Shown: positions 10,889 through 25,159 of the stretch, one piece after another | Layout: every line of letters starts with the position of its first letter | Position numbering within the stretch: the stretch's first letter is position 1 | Assembly (NCBI GenBank): GCA_946803715.1 | Contig: CAMPET010000220.1 | Location: 20,430 to 84,018, forward strand | Direction: 5' to 3' | Source: Beroe ovata | Lineage: Eukaryota; Ctenophora; Nuda; Beroida; Beroidae | Length of the DNA: 63,589 bases | The notes under the pieces: generated by a model | Told to the model about the DNA's origin: nothing | Seen by the model: only the letters and a program-made list of their open reading frames with translations | The model's database searches: none | Made by a program: the position numbers and the translations under genes

Positions 10889-13800
10889 CTAGACCCTTGA
10901 GAGTTGTCGCTGACCAGGATGAACTCGTCTCTTCTTGAGGAGATCGTTGAGTTCCGTGTTACTCACACCGGGCACTGAACTCACGATTGAGAGCAGGTCT
11001 GAGCCACTTCCGGATGAGTTCTGGAGAGGATGGGTAATGTCAGATGTGACATTGTTAAAAAGGGGAGTGTGCAAATAACGGCGCAAACCCCGCATGCACA
11101 TTGCACAACCAGTATTATGATATGCTGAAGGTTGATTGTTGATATATCGGTAATTGATTTCTTACGCTAGTTTTGGTGTGGTGAGTGTTGCTCACTTCCT
11201 CTGGTCTCTGCTGCAAACCCGCAGGTCTCGAGTAGAAGTTCCTTCGGAATTGGGGAGATCTGAAGCCGGGCGTAGTGGCGGGCGGTTGTGGCGATCTCAT
11301 CATCACCCTCTCTTCCCGCGGGAGTCGAGGTGTTGTCATGGTGTCACGTGCTGTTGTCATGGTGTCAGCTCTTCTCGATACACGAGGAGATGTCATCTCA
11401 TATCTTCCATGATCAGCAGATCCATCCTCGCTGTGGAGATCTGCAGGATAACCTCGGTTATTAACTTCTCCTCTGACACCCGTGATGTTAACATCTCCCC
11501 TGACACCCGTGTTGTTAACATCTCCCCTGACACCCGTGTTGACGCCGGCAGGTCTTGAGTAGTACCCGCCAGGGTAGGAAATATCTGTTCTGCCATTGTC
11601 CTGGGACACATTTTCCCGCCACTCGGTCATTGTGGGCGTGGCTCTGCTCTCCCTTCTAGCTGCATCCAGGTTGTTATTATGTCCCGTGATCGTCATGTTG
11701 GTAGAGGGTTGATATCTCCGCCGAATAGTGTTGCTATAAGCAACACTACCATCTGTAGACTGGTTGTTGTAACTCCCGTGACTGCTCCTACTCCGGTTGC
11801 TATGGTAACTGTGTTCTCCCTGACTCCCATAACTACCGAAACTCGCAGATGTATCCACGCTCATATCACGGATATGGTACGATGTTATATCGTCCGCTGA
11901 CCCGTGCGAGACAAGTCCTATTTCCTGAGGACGATACCGCCCTTCCTCTATCCTGGTTCGTTCCGAGTTTCTGGACTGAATCATGTCTGTTTCTGAGTTT
12001 GTCATATTGTCCTGATGTGACTCATCATCATTGTACCGTCTGATAGTGTCGCCCGAACTGCCAATATTTGGCGGATAGTGGTAATCGTTGCCATAGTAAC
12101 GAATCATGTCACTACTGTTAATCCGTTCTGTGTTGCTCAGGAAGCGCGATGTTTTGGATGAATGCTCTTTGCTGTGGTTGTTGTTGTTGCTGTTTGAGTT
12201 AGGCCGAGAGTCATTCCCCACTCGAGCAACATTAAGTGTTGAGGTACTTGTTGAATCCTGAAAAATAGTATGTCGTGACTCTCAACTATTCAACGTCACG
12301 TAGTATATAAGGGGACAATTTGGCATTACTTCTCCACATGATACCAAAGTACCACTGCTATTACCAGAGATGACACGTTGCGTGGACCACTGACAAGAGG
12401 GATAGCCGATATCTTGGTGGATAGCAACCCTCGCCACGAGCTTGTCTCCACTGGACGACACATCTGAAGAGACAGCATATCAGGAAACATGGGGTGAAGA
12501 ATCAGGTTAAAACCATAATCACCATGATCAGGAATCAAGACTCTCGTACATAAACACTGGCAGCAGATATAACATTCTAACCCACCTTGAGTTGTAGCAC
12601 AGGACAGGGTTTGATCATCCTGACAATGTCCTCAATCGTATGAGTAGTGATGATCTCCCCATTGACGGCCAGTATTCGCTCTCCCAATGACAGGTGACCC
12701 TCGAGATCGGCCGCTCCGAACGGGGTTATCTGTCGGATGATCAGGACCGAGCCCTTGTCCTCACACTTGTCATTCGGTTCCTGTGAGAGGAGTTGTTTTG
12801 GAATAGCGGTCGCTAATTCGTCAGAAAATGTTTCAGGCAACAGTGTCTAGTGTATCTCCATACCTTGTAATCCATGATACTGAAACCGAATCCGTTAGCC
12901 AGCTTCGTCAACGTGACAAAGTGTTTTTCTTTGCTCCATCTGTAAAGCGAATGGGGGTTAGCCGGTTAGCTCTGACGACGCCCCACCCCATGGTCATGAC
13001 GAATAGTTACATCAACTTGTCACGTATTATACCTTATCCATGCTGGTGCAGGTAGTATGACAGTACCAAATCTGTAAGCTATGGGAGCAGTTGGGTGAGC
13101 ATCAGACCATAGGGCCTCGGGCAGGAGCAAATCTGGGGTCTGATCTCCATGTTTGTGTGTGGGTAGAGTGGACCCCGGGCCCGTCTTGTTAGTAGATGGC
13201 GATGGACATGATATATCGGTTGTTGTTGTTGTGTTGCTTGAAGAGATCTTTCGTTGCTTGGATACGTGTTGTACTAGCAACTTGACCTGTATGAGGGTTT
13301 CTCTCATTGAAATGTGTGTTCATGTTGCATATTGAGATCATGAATTTGGAGTGTGACAACAGTACCTTGGGAGTAGAGTTTCTCAATTCAGGGATGATTA
13401 TTTCCTTGGTTTCGTTGTGCCCCATGTTTGTACACTTAATATCATTCACTTGTAGAATATGATCACCTATGTGTAATCTTCCATCCTGCAATAAACAACT
13501 GTGTTTCATTTCTATCTCGATGAAATGTCTAGCTCTTAATTTTTCCTTGCGCGCGCATGGAAAATTTTCCCACGCTTAATTGCGGCGCGCGCATGGAGTG
13601 ACTGCCGAAAAGTAGACTTTCCATGACGTTAACGTTTCGCGGATCACGCGAACAACACTAATTTGCCAAAAATCCTAAAGATTTGTGGATATATCACTGT
13701 CGACTGTCACCATTCCGTAATTAATCTAATTCAGAGTCGACGACGCAACAAAAACACGCCAATCTGCAAATGTAGACCAGAAGCCATATGCTACACAGCT

Positions 13801-14278
13801 TGCACACAGGTTATTGCCACTAATTTCCACAGATCACTGATCACTAATAACTGATCATGATGTTATGTTCTTGGATTAGGCAGACAGCAGAGGTTAATGT
13901 TCTAATACAGACAACTATTATAGCACAGGATATACGATGATCTCATGTAGATTAGCAGGGACTATAAAGACTGTGGTATACATTGACTTGTACATTGTAC
14001 AAATCAATATAACACACAGTATGAACACAAATCTGTTATAGATAACGCAAGTTACATAGAAATAGTGATGAGATTACAGTTCATGAGATTTACCTTATCG
14101 GCGATTGATCCCTGCAGTATATTCCTGATAATAACACCACGTTTACCAGAGATACCAATCCCAATCCCACTACCATTGTTTGGTAGCACTATGAACTCTG
14201 TGGAACCCATACTTTGCATACTTTGTGTCAGACTGTCCAGTGATTCTCTGTAGAAGTCCTTGTTCACAGAACTGAAAC

Positions 14279-14312
<34 letters not shown>

Positions 14313-15626
14313 GCGCTTACAGCATAATTTTAGTGATAATAAGGGTCGGTGACTCGACCGTATCATGTGACAAAATGGGACATTTCACAATCGAAACAAA
14401 GTCCGAGAGACATCTCAGTGAGATGTGTTAATCTACCCACAACGTGATGTAGTGAAATATGCTGAACAAAAACTGGGTGATTACGCGACATGGACAAATT
14501 CAAGATAAATCAGATTTCTTGCGGTTTATGAGCTAAGAATTGTCCTGATTTTTATACCTTTTACTACTAATGGAGGAGGTGTGAGAATCCTTGGTTCCTT
14601 GAGATTGATGCGACTTTGATCTGTTAGAGAGGACATATTCACTACTTTCTATACTCGAAAACACAAATCCCACCCCTGTTATCACTTAACCCTCCTCCAG
14701 CTTCTCTCCTCCACCCATAACTGCAAACACCCCCTAACCTCCCCTCAACTCCTCGACCCTCTAACCCCTTAACACCCCCTTAACCCCTCTATCATTAGCC
14801 CATTATTCCCTAACCCCTCTAACCTCCCCTCTACTCCTCGACCCTCTAACCTGCTATCACTGGTGTTCTGGTAACTGCCCCCTCTACGAGGAGGGGACCT
14901 ACCCCCACCTCCCCCACTCCTGCTGAGAGGGCTGGAGAGTGGCCGAGTGGACGGGTACGATCCGGATCCTGATGATGTGGATCGGGTTCTCATGTTATCG
15001 TGAGATGAACTTGTGGTAGACACGCTGTCACCTACAGAACCTGCAGAATTTGTCATGTGTGAGTAAGTGATCATTACTTCAGCAGAATACAATGACCAAT
15101 GAATCGTGTCATGTGAACAGAACGTGATGTTCTGCTATGTAACGTGTAATACAACTATATGAAATATTGTGGTTATATTAGAATGCTGGCGCTTGGCGTA
15201 TGATGATGTTCACGATATCTGAAGATAGAGTTCTTGTCGCATGTCCAAGTTACCTACCACATGACCATGAGATAAGTGACACGATCATATCCATAAGAAA
15301 GCAAGAATAGATCCAGCCCGGATAATGTAAGGAATTATAGAGGGATTTCGGTATGAGAATGTTTAACACAGGAATGTGTTACCCCCGTAATTGATTTTTA
15401 AATCCGACTCTGTAGCATAATAATGTACAACATTATATGATGATGAATCCATGTAGTGAGTTATAGTAAGTGATGATAATTCATTAGGGGGAATAATATG
15501 ATATACTGTAAAACACTTGACGAATAGGGTGATCATACCATTTTACTGTAATGTTTTTACAGGTAATCATTCTATTTATGCGTCATGCGTGCTATGAGAA
15601 CATACCATGTCTGTTTTATGCAACAT

Positions 15627-15661
<35 letters not shown>

Positions 15662-17715
15662 GTGAGTGTGTGTGTTTGTGTGTGNGTGTGTGTGTGTGTG
15701 TGTGAGGGGGAGGGGGTGAACAAGGTTGGCAGGGTCCAGGTCGTTCTCGATAATTGATTTATCTCGAGATAATGGGTACAATAATATTACGTGTATAAAC
15801 GCGGGTAAATATGAGTAAACATGTTACACAGAATCAATGTCTTTGTGTGCTTGTGTGTGTGTGTACTGTGTGTGTGTGTGTCTGTGTGTCTGTGTGTCTG
15901 TGTGTGTCTGTGTCTGTGCATGTGTCTGTGTGTGTATGTGCGTGTATGTGTACACATGTTAGCCAGGCAGAATATTGGCTGCCCTTGAACACACATTGAT
16001 AACAAGATTTCTGATAAATCTGATGTCTGAATCTGCACAAATCACAATCAATCGGACATGCACATACACACAGAATATTATGTAGGTAATTCATCACCAG
16101 TTTTTAAGGAAAAACAAACCGAATGACGTGACCCGTCCACACATCTGTCTACCTGTCCATGTGTCACCACGTGTGTCACCACGTGCATCAGATGCTTGCA
16201 ACGTGCCTCGCGGTAACGTGTCGCACCCTGTTACACTCAGGCTACTGAAATATGATGTAACGGTTGTAGTATGTTTTTCATAATGATTACCAATTAATAT
16301 CAGAAGAGAAGACCACTTGTACACCACTGTGAAATTGTATAGAACCGGCAATTAATAATGCTTCATTCCCAACCCCACATGCACACACACACTCAAAACG
16401 CCCACATGTGATACAAGTGTCAAATTGACAAAGGCACCGCCCTCTGGGCTTTACACATCAAAGCAGAGTGGTTTGGAGCGAGTAATCGCAAAACCGATAT
16501 ATCAGTTATCTCGTGATTAATCAGCTGTATCATGTATCAAGCGTGCAGCAGGGGGTAAAGTCTATATCGACATTTTCGGAGTATGAGATACCAATTTCAT
16601 TTCAAGAGGGGCAGGGTTGAAGAATGTCTCACGCCTTGGGAACATCAAAACCGAGTAAAATTGAATTGCGTCGCCGATAATATTCCATAATCGTCAGAGT
16701 AGTGTATACTTCACTTATTAAAACATGAGAAATTCATTTCATTAACCCCGGGTAAATGAAATGAATTTCCCATGTTTTTCTCTGTGTTCTACCGATTCAC
16801 GGGAATTTCATTTGCTCACAAAGAATGAAGTCTCCATTGGAAATTCTCTGTGTGTGAGGAGGACAATTAATAAGCAATACATTTTTATCGGTCACAATAA
16901 TTACAAATTACCACTCTATTGCTTGCTACAGACCCTTAGGAAGGAAGCTTTTTCAGTCGTTTTTCTCCTACACTACGAATATACAATCATGCATGTTTAC
17001 AGTTACAATGATTCGTAAAAAAGTGTGTGTGTAAGTCTCTGTGCGTGTGTGTGCGTGTAGGTTCATACAATCTCACTGTCTGACACTAGACTGGGTGTGG
17101 TCCTGATTATCAAAGTTTACAATTAAACTGATGTTTGCTTGTCGATAACGGCTTGCTCAACGAACTGATAAAGCACGACAAGAAAACTTGGAGTCTAGCC
17201 AATTATCCAACAAATCGTTATCTTAAACAGACTATATAATGGGCCTATCACTTCCTCTTCAATCGTGACAAATCTAGTCGATCGTCAAATCTTCCGATTT
17301 TCCTGAAGGCTTTTTCCTCAGAAAAACTCCTCGCACACACTCAAACTCACTTGTTTTTCACCAGCCACAACCTACTCACGTGTTTCTGAAGAAGGGTCCA
17401 TGATGATGCTCACTGCTCATATCCACACTCCGCTCCCTCTCACAGCTGCTACCGTTAGACAGTGTCGTGCCAGCCGAGCTCATCGATAGATCTAGAGCAA
17501 GCTTGTACGAGTTCTCTAGTGCCTGAAATAGGCATTATGCGTGATCGGGATATTGCGTGATTATCACAAATATTGTGTGATAAGTTACGCAATTTGGGAT
17601 GCTCAGCTCCAAGTTACTCAAACTATTGTACCCAAACAGCACATAGTTTACCCCAAAACTACATTAACACATTTGCTACCGGGCTCTGATTATTCGATTA
17701 CTACACTCGCACTAG

Positions 17716-17749
<34 letters not shown>

Positions 17750-20700
17750 TCGTGTGTGAAAGTCTGACTCCCGCTGTGACTGTTTGACATTACTTGATTA
17801 ATAATCACCGCACAGGAGTTACACGCACACATCCCACACACATCCCACACACACACACACACAAATCACACACATGCATCACCTCCATTTAACGTGTTCA
17901 GTGTTCATTGGTAAAATGCCCAGACACGCGCAGTGACCAGTGAAGCAAAGGGGTACTGCAATTATCGAGGAGCGTTGTGCCACCATGATAGTTCACCAAT
18001 GGTTTCAGCTACACGTGCATCAATCAGACACTATCCAAATATCTTTGAATCTCACAATGAACGGTCATGGTGTGTGATCGCAAATAGCATCCTGGATTAC
18101 ACAAGGTAGTTGTGATTCAATTGGATTCGCGTGATGGAACTCAGGCAATGTCACACACACACACACACACACACACTCTGCTCACACCGGTCGCGTACTC
18201 GTGTGAGTGTGTGAGAATGTGTGATTGTGTGAAAATTATGACAAAATATTGGGTCCAGTGAAGCGTAAAAAGTGCCTAATCTCTTGTTGGAAAATATGCA
18301 GAATGAAATGTGAAGCTGCATGTGGGTTTATCGCTCTCCCCCCTGTGAAATCTGTGGTTTTCTCCGATCCAATATTTACCCCCAATGAACTGCAATGAAA
18401 TGCACAAATCGGGGCTGAAAATCTCTAAGAAAGATATGTGTGCTCTAGATATATTGTACCTGGGGGATATCATTGGTCATCAGAAACACACAGGGGGTGA
18501 TGGGGTGAGGTGGTAACTGGATGATTGAATGAGCGGACAATGTGATTAGAGTAACACGAAGCTGGAATTAGGAGCATGGGGTATTATGAAGGGGAACCAT
18601 GCTGTTACCATGGTTACCATCTACAGGTATAATCAGTATTCATTACCGGTAGAGTGGTGAGGGTGGATGTATGTGCATAACTTGGACAGCAGCATACAAA
18701 CATACAAGAGCGCGATTTGATGGGTATAATATCACTAAAATCTACTAAAGCCGATATCACTGAAGCAAATATCACTAATGGTGACACTTTAGTGACATAA
18801 TCTGCTACATCACACCAAAAAGTCCTCTCATCATAACTGACATCTACCACGGGTCTTTCCACTATATTCCTTTATCAGCATAAATACGGTATAGTGACGA
18901 ATACTGTTACCCCACATCACTTTATCAGCATCCGTTTATGAGAACCACTAATTATCAGTTCATCAGTTTCCTATCCCAGCTCTAACTCATATCTCTCTAT
19001 CCACAAAGAGTGAGAGTCACACTAAAGACTGGTGGGACACCCTAATACTCTAGAAAGACCTAATAGTACACAAGTTATCGGTCAACAAATCACACTCATT
19101 AAGTGCGAGACTCTGATCTGGACTGAAGCTACTACCATAACACAGATACACGGGACAAGATAAGGGAAAGGGGAGGGAGTGGAGGGAGTGAGAGGGGAGT
19201 GAGGGAATGTGGGGGAAGGGGAGTGAGAGGGGAGTGGAGGGAGTGAGAGGGGAGTGATAATATCGTCATTATGAGATCGTATACCTACACTCGCCAGTGT
19301 GTCTGAGTACAAGATAAGTGACGCTGTATAGTACACAGTACACACTGATTACAGAATATTGAGTGCATTCAATCAGTTATCGGGATATAAGCTCTTAATC
19401 TGAGCTGAACACGTCAATTTAAGTATAAACAACCTCGTCATAGCAACGGCCCCATTACATAGCAACATACGGGTGATTGATGAGGACTCTCTCTGTCGTA
19501 GGTTGTTTCGGGGCAACCTCTCCCATCAAAAGCAACATGTGCCAGCGTCAGCTCAACCTCACACTCACGCTTCAGTAGCTGTATCACCTGAAAATAGGAT
19601 TAAATCCGTGTTACTTCATAGTGAAAGTTAGAACTGCTGACAATTAGAGTGGTGTCAACCAATTAATGGTGTCAAAAAGAGTGACAGGATTTCAGCCATA
19701 TTTTGAGGGTAGATGTTGAATTTCAATGATTCGGTAAAAGAGCAATTAACACTATTCACACACAAACACACACAAACACACTCTCTCAAGCAGTTGTTTG
19801 GAAACAAGTGGCTGAGAAGGAGATACTACAGTGTAGACCGTGATATGAATTGTTGTTGTTGAATAATATTGTTGAAGAATGGGCACAAACACACACACAA
19901 ACACACACACGCAGCGTGACTGTGTTGTTACACTATCAGACTATGTGACTTTAGCATTGTGCAGAGACTAAAGTCAGGCCCACATGATATTCAGACTAAA
20001 GTGAGGTAGCATAATATGTGATATTGGCATAAGCCCTACTGAGACTAAAGTGAGGCTAAAGTGAGGCTATAGTGAGACTAAAGTGAGGCTATTATGATCT
20101 AACGCTACTCAACTCGTATCAAATGTATCGTAACATGTGTGAGAAATGATAGAGATAAAGGTACATGGTGTTTTGCATGTATATTGTATGTGCTTGTGGT
20201 GCGCACACGCACACAATCTTTATAGTTTTACGTAAATTGCGTATATATGTGTGCGTGTGTACTGTGTGCGTGTGTTCAATTACATAATAGGATAAGAACG
20301 CAAGCTCAGTAAGTTACAAATGATACGGTTGCTTTACTATAGTACTTTAACTGTGTTAATCATAAAAGAGTGCGTTGCTACGTGAGACACTATTATCAGA
20401 TTATGTCAGTGAATGACAGATTACTGTATTCGATACATACTTACTTGACGTTTAAACCGACAATTGCAATGAACTTTAATTGTACTGACGATGTACTTAC
20501 AAAGTACTAATAATAAACTCACAATATTACAATCCTGTGTGTGTAACCATGATGAAGAATAACTCACATCTTTCTGCGTGAAGGATTGTCCCACTTGTCT
20601 CCCTGACACTGAGATCAGTCTGTCTCCCTCACTCATTTCACCACACCTGAAATGAACGGACCTGTGAGTGTGAGGGGCATCCGAGTATGTTGTAATATGG

Positions 20701-23140
20701 AGCTATTGTAAACCCTCTGATCTACTGTTGTGTAGCTCGTGGACTTATGCAGATTACACATAAGCTTTTTGTGAACTGGAGTACCTATTTCCCCACCACG
20801 GCACCTGTTTGCACAGTATGCAGTGCACACACACACAACACACAACACACAACACACACAACACACNCACACTCACACACACACACACACACGTCACACA
20901 CACACACACACACACAAACACACACCTGTTGTAGTGTGGGTGGGTACACTCTACTACACAGTACACAGTATATAATACTCCACGCCTAATATACCAGTTA
21001 TCACCTGTATCAAACAGGTGCCTATTACAAAGTAACATTCTTTTAACTATGATAATTCAAACCCCACTCTAATAATTCATTTCTCCGGACGAAACTACAC
21101 TATCTGCCGCGGGAGAAAAAAGGGGGGGATAATGAAATTTGTTCGCAAGTGACTCATATGACTTCTTGAATACTCAGGAATTACAAATAAACCCACACCA
21201 ATATAGTTACTATTGACAACGGGCGAAGTCCCCTCATTACTCTAATACTCTCGGCAATTTTAAGATTTCACCGATTACACATCTCGCTTTTTTAAACCCG
21301 TCACACTCGCGATTTAATTCCGAATTTCGTCTCTCGAAATGGCGCGAGTTGATTGGTAACAATTTGAGGCGGTAACATATGCGTCACACAGAACAATGAC
21401 TTGGAAATATTCTCCCCCGACCATTGGGTTGTTAAAATCATTCAATCCTTCCGCAATATAGTAGGGATTAAGTGGATTAGTGATTGAATGAGGGCACACA
21501 ATACATTTTAACACTAAGTAGGTAGTCGGAGAGCTGTTTACACTCCGGCATATTTGTGTAACAAACGTCAATTACACCCGCCTTGAGCCCTACATTATTA
21601 TCGGATTATCGGATGTATTGTTTGCCTCTACGATCCACATCAACGTAAAAAGAAGCAGAACCGTAGTTGACATAGACATAAATTCCGAGTGAAGCTAGCT
21701 AATCAAAACATCCACTCCATCTAACGGTATCGTACAAATATGGCAACTAACTGTCAACTCACTGGCTAGCGGGAGAGTACGGCTGGAGCCTCCTCACGTA
21801 AACACTACTGCCGATTGTGACGAGTGAGAAGCCGAATCCGATACCGGGTTGCTTTACCAGTGACACGGTCTGCACCGTGTCTGGGTCACGTGACGAGTTT
21901 ATAGCCCTCCACGACAACTGATCAGGTTCATCATCTGATAGGGGGGAGGGGAATTGAGGGTTGGGTGTGGGGATGTGTGGTTGAGTGTGGTTAGTGGAGA
22001 TAAATTGTACTGTGAGGGAGAAGGAGCCTGGAGCAGTGTCTTCAAAAGTAGTGAAACAAGGAATACCAGCCTATCTAATAAAATGGATCTAGTTCTTTTG
22101 AATATCGGCCAATGTGTGTGGCTGTGTGTGATTGTAACAGGTGTGGGGAATATTATTGGTACAATATGATGTGTGCTCGTGTACGTCTTTATTCAGAATG
22201 CTATAGTCATGTACAATACAGCAGATGTTTATGTAGCTCAATGAATTGACCCATGTCTAATGAAAATACTCCACTTTCATAGAGCTCATAACATGATAAA
22301 GTCAAGTTGCAGTGGAAGAATTTCATTTAGTGATATGCATGTTGAATCCTAATCCTCATAATGACAGCTCAGTAAAGTGACAGTATATGCCATGAGCTGC
22401 TCTATACCTGGTAGTATATCAGCTGCAGCCGCACAACCCAGGATCAGTAGTCTGTCACGATACTGGTTTGGGGTTGCCCATGTCAGGGCACTGTCAAACT
22501 CTCTCACCAACCCCTGTGATAGAAACATTGTGATGCAGCAGGTTGAGATGGTGAGTATGGAACTTTTGCAGAGTTAAAACACTAAACCTTCATTATGGCA
22601 GCAAGCTCCAATCAAACTAGCAAGTTGACTGGACAGAAAACTTTAAAACATTAATTTTGAACAAGCACACTTTGATTGCAAGCAATTTGAAACCAAACAC
22701 TGCAATTTAAAATTGAATGCCTCTCAACATGATAAATTGTTCAGACAAAAAATGGGCTAATTGGGTTATCTCAGATAAGGGTGGCACTACATTTTATGGG
22801 TCAGATAATGAAGATTAGAATTTTATAACTGTAATCCCCAATAACATATATGGCCAGGTGCACATTTTGATAGATTAAGTTATCTTTTCCTAAGCATTTA
22901 CCTACAACATAAAATGCAAACCTGGGGCCCAGTTTCATTAAGATAGTCCTGAAGAAGTCCCCCATCCATGAGTGAAAGTGCAGACTGGCTTGGCATACCT
23001 CCATAGTAACCATCTTCAGATTTGGAGAAGTGTGCCTCCAGCATGTTCGATACAATTTCAGCTGCAATCATAGCATTGAGCTGAATGTAAACCATGGCAT
23101 GGGGGTATTCAATATTCGGGAAGTAAAGATATATTTCCAT
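10889..23140 (-). CDS. Multi-PDZ scaffold protein ending in a class I PDZ ligand
   Basis: Cytoplasmic adaptor, likely junctional or polarity-related. Exons read 5'->3': 22922-23140, 22408-22513, 21773-21934, 20568-20646, 19471-19587, 17380-17522, a missing link, 14851-15040, 14094-14271, 13376-13485, 13033-13286, 12864-12939, 12586-12780, 12365-12463, 11166-12257, 10889-11020. PDZ1 has GIGFGFSLV and MSEGDRLISVSG. PDZ2 has GIGIGISG and DGRLHIGDHILQVND. PDZ3 has GFGFSIM and GERILAVNGEIITT. Ser/Gly-rich linkers follow PDZ1, and exon 11166-12257 is a long Ser/Asn/Arg-rich tail. The last exon ends QRQLSRV, an S-x-V ligand. The GTAAGA donor at 11165 and the acceptor before 11020 agree in phase; without that splice the protein would end at 11115. 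The N-terminal 110 residues are unrecognised. Phase mismatch between 17380 and 15040 shows an unseen exon. Confidence 0.8.
14281..14310. repeat. (TG)15 microsatellite beside a PDZ-gene splice acceptor
   Basis: Pure TG run, read as (CA)n on the coding strand, starting about 9 bases upstream of the acceptor of exon 14094-14271. Its length could affect the polypyrimidine context of that splice site. Confidence 0.95.
15627..15958. repeat. Two long imperfect (TG)n tracts
   Basis: TG-rich blocks at 15627-15703 (with an N at 15685) and about 15841-15958, with TGTC and TATG interruptions. They lie in an intron of the PDZ gene. The apparent open frames of alternating Cys/Val or Thr/His here are repeat artefacts. 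Confidence 0.9.
17719..17748. repeat. (TG)15 microsatellite
   Basis: Pure dinucleotide run in a PDZ-gene intron. Further CA/TG blocks lie at 17821-17876, 18152-18176 and 19760-19912. Confidence 0.9.
19157..19257. repeat. Purine-rich GGGGAGTGAGA tandem tract
   Basis: About 100 bases almost free of pyrimidines on the plus strand, made of variants of GGAGTGAGAGGGGAGTG. It lies in an intron of the PDZ gene and could form triplex or G-rich structures. No coding role. Confidence 0.8.
20826..20925. repeat. (CA)n microsatellite with N at 20867
   Basis: ACACA blocks with ACACAACAC variants and one N, in the intron upstream of exon 20568-20646. The N probably marks a collapsed or bridged repeat. Confidence 0.85.
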
Positions 23141-25159
23141 GGTGTGTGTTTAACTCAATTATTCATGATGAACTACACTTAACACCTTAATATACAAGTA
23201 CATTTACCTGCATTTAGAGTCATGTTCAAGTTCAGTGTTCACTGTTCTTCAAAAGTTTCCCATCTTGGCATAATATATTTGCTTCCTGACATACGTTCTA
23301 TTGACCACTTGTATGCTTATGCAGCAAATAAAAGGGAGAGTGTAGCCAAACAAACGTTATACTATGATTGAATGAGCAAATAATTCTTTTTATATTGTTT
23401 TAAAAGCTATTCATGAATAATAGAATACAATACAATACAGTGCTTTAGATTGTCAATGGATGATAAAGCCTGTCTATATAGCATCACAAAGCCTGTCTAT
23501 ATAGCATCACCAGACAATATATTACGGAAGATCAAATAAAATATTCAGTGCCAATCTTGGAGAAAATTATATCATTGCTTACTTCATGAAAAGATATATT
23601 TCATTGCTTAGTACTTAAAATTGCTAAGTACTCAAAAATATGAACTTAGCACCTGCAATTTTGAATATTTTAAATACTTATTCAAAGTTATGTGATGATC
23701 TGAACATAAGATGATAATTATCATTAATACAATTGTTGAAATCGCTTATGTCCGTCAGATTGGTTATTGATTGGCTGTCGATGATAGCCCCTGTCCGCTG
23801 TCGGGGATAATTTCATTATGCGCGCGCGCCGCAAATTATTCTCAAACAGAATAACAACGCAAACGTTTAGCTAAAGCTGACGCGAGCCGCGCGGCAAAGT
23901 GGCGAGTGCCAGCGCGCGCAATAAAATTTTCGACGCGACATGGCTTATCATCAAAAGCCAAGAATCAGCATAATTAAACGCGTGCCGTCACGCGGTTACG
24001 GCGCGCTGCGCGTCCAAATGAGTGGACAATTATTATAAAAGCATGAAATCGTTTTAGTCGAATTTCAATTCACAATTTGATTCAATTATTTTTTTGAAAT
24101 TTGGTAAGAACTGAAATGTCTGTCGCTCCAATTGCACCAACTAATGTTAGTCCATCACAAAATGGGGCCTTTTCAGAGTTGCACGTATGGATTTTGATTT
24201 AGATTGTGCGTTGCCATGGACATGTGCTAGTGTGCCACTGCTGTAAAAGGGACTGACAGCTTATATGTGATGGTGCTTTGTTCATGTTGCTCTTTCTGCT
24301 CTTTTTCACTTCCAAGGAATAATGCACATCGCACATGTTGATGTATATTGTGATCTTGAGTTATTGAATCTGCTCTGCATATATTTTTTGACTCATGGTT
24401 GAATGCATCATTTTGTTATCATACACTATGTAAAATGGAACAAATGTCAAATACTGGCATGAGGCAAGCATCATATCATGGTGCCAATTGCCATTTGTGT
24501 TCCTTCACAAATTGACATTTGGAGAATTTAGTTGAGACTTGACATCTGTTGTCCAACCACTTAATATCTCAATTGATAGGAAAATATCTTGGTGCTGTGT
24601 TTGTTGGATTTGGGTTGTGTTGTTGTATCCAATATGAGTAGTGTATCACATCCACTTGATGGGTTTTCTAGTAGCTACACATGCCGATCTGCAACCATAA
24701 TTGAAATTAAATAAGGAAAATCATTTTTGATTGGTCAAGAGCAAAGAAGTGGTTGTTATTAATGAGTCAATGACTGTCACTTTCTAGTAATGCTCAGTAT
24801 CATTTTTAACTGAGATTTCCTTTCTAAAGCTATAAGTTATAACAACTTTTGAAGATCATAGGAATTCACAGGGAGACCCACATAAGGAAGAACGTGACCA
24901 CAAATGACCTCAAGTTATCACTAAGTAGTGGGCAACTTGGTGAGGATTAGCTGCTGGCTGTGATCACACAAGGAGAACTGGAAAAGGAGTGGTCATTATC
25001 AGCATACTTTACTTGATCCTTCCCTTAATTGCATTTCATGCTACTTATATGACAATAAATGATTTTTGTACTTCCACTAAGTTCACACAGACTCACTTGA
25101 GAACAATTTATATGAATTAAAGATCAATTATTACGAATTAAAGATCAATAATCCTAGCT
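23141..25159. other. AT-rich spacer between two divergent genes
   Basis: About 2 kb between the start of the PDZ gene and the start of porcupine, so both promoters should lie here. I see no coding exon. It holds a direct 23-base duplication of AAAGCCTGTCTATATAGCATCA at 23466-23511 and a GC-rich CGCGCG repeat at 23770-23960. Base composition is clearly more AT-rich than regions to either side. Confidence 0.5.
23770..23960. repeat. GC-rich dispersed palindromic repeat, copy near 23.8 kb
   Basis: Contains GATAGCCCCTGTC, GTCGGGGATAATTTCATT, GCGCGCGCGCCGCAAATTATTCTC and, further on, GAGCCGCGCGGC. The same phrases recur at 35090-35535, so this is a dispersed family and not a local CpG island. No coding capacity. 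Confidence 0.65.

Noticed and set aside
13304-13375. Extension of the PDZ2 exon past GTACTG into NMNTHFNERN
   Set aside because: PDZ2 continues correctly with VKLLVQH after splicing to 13286, so this stretch is intron.
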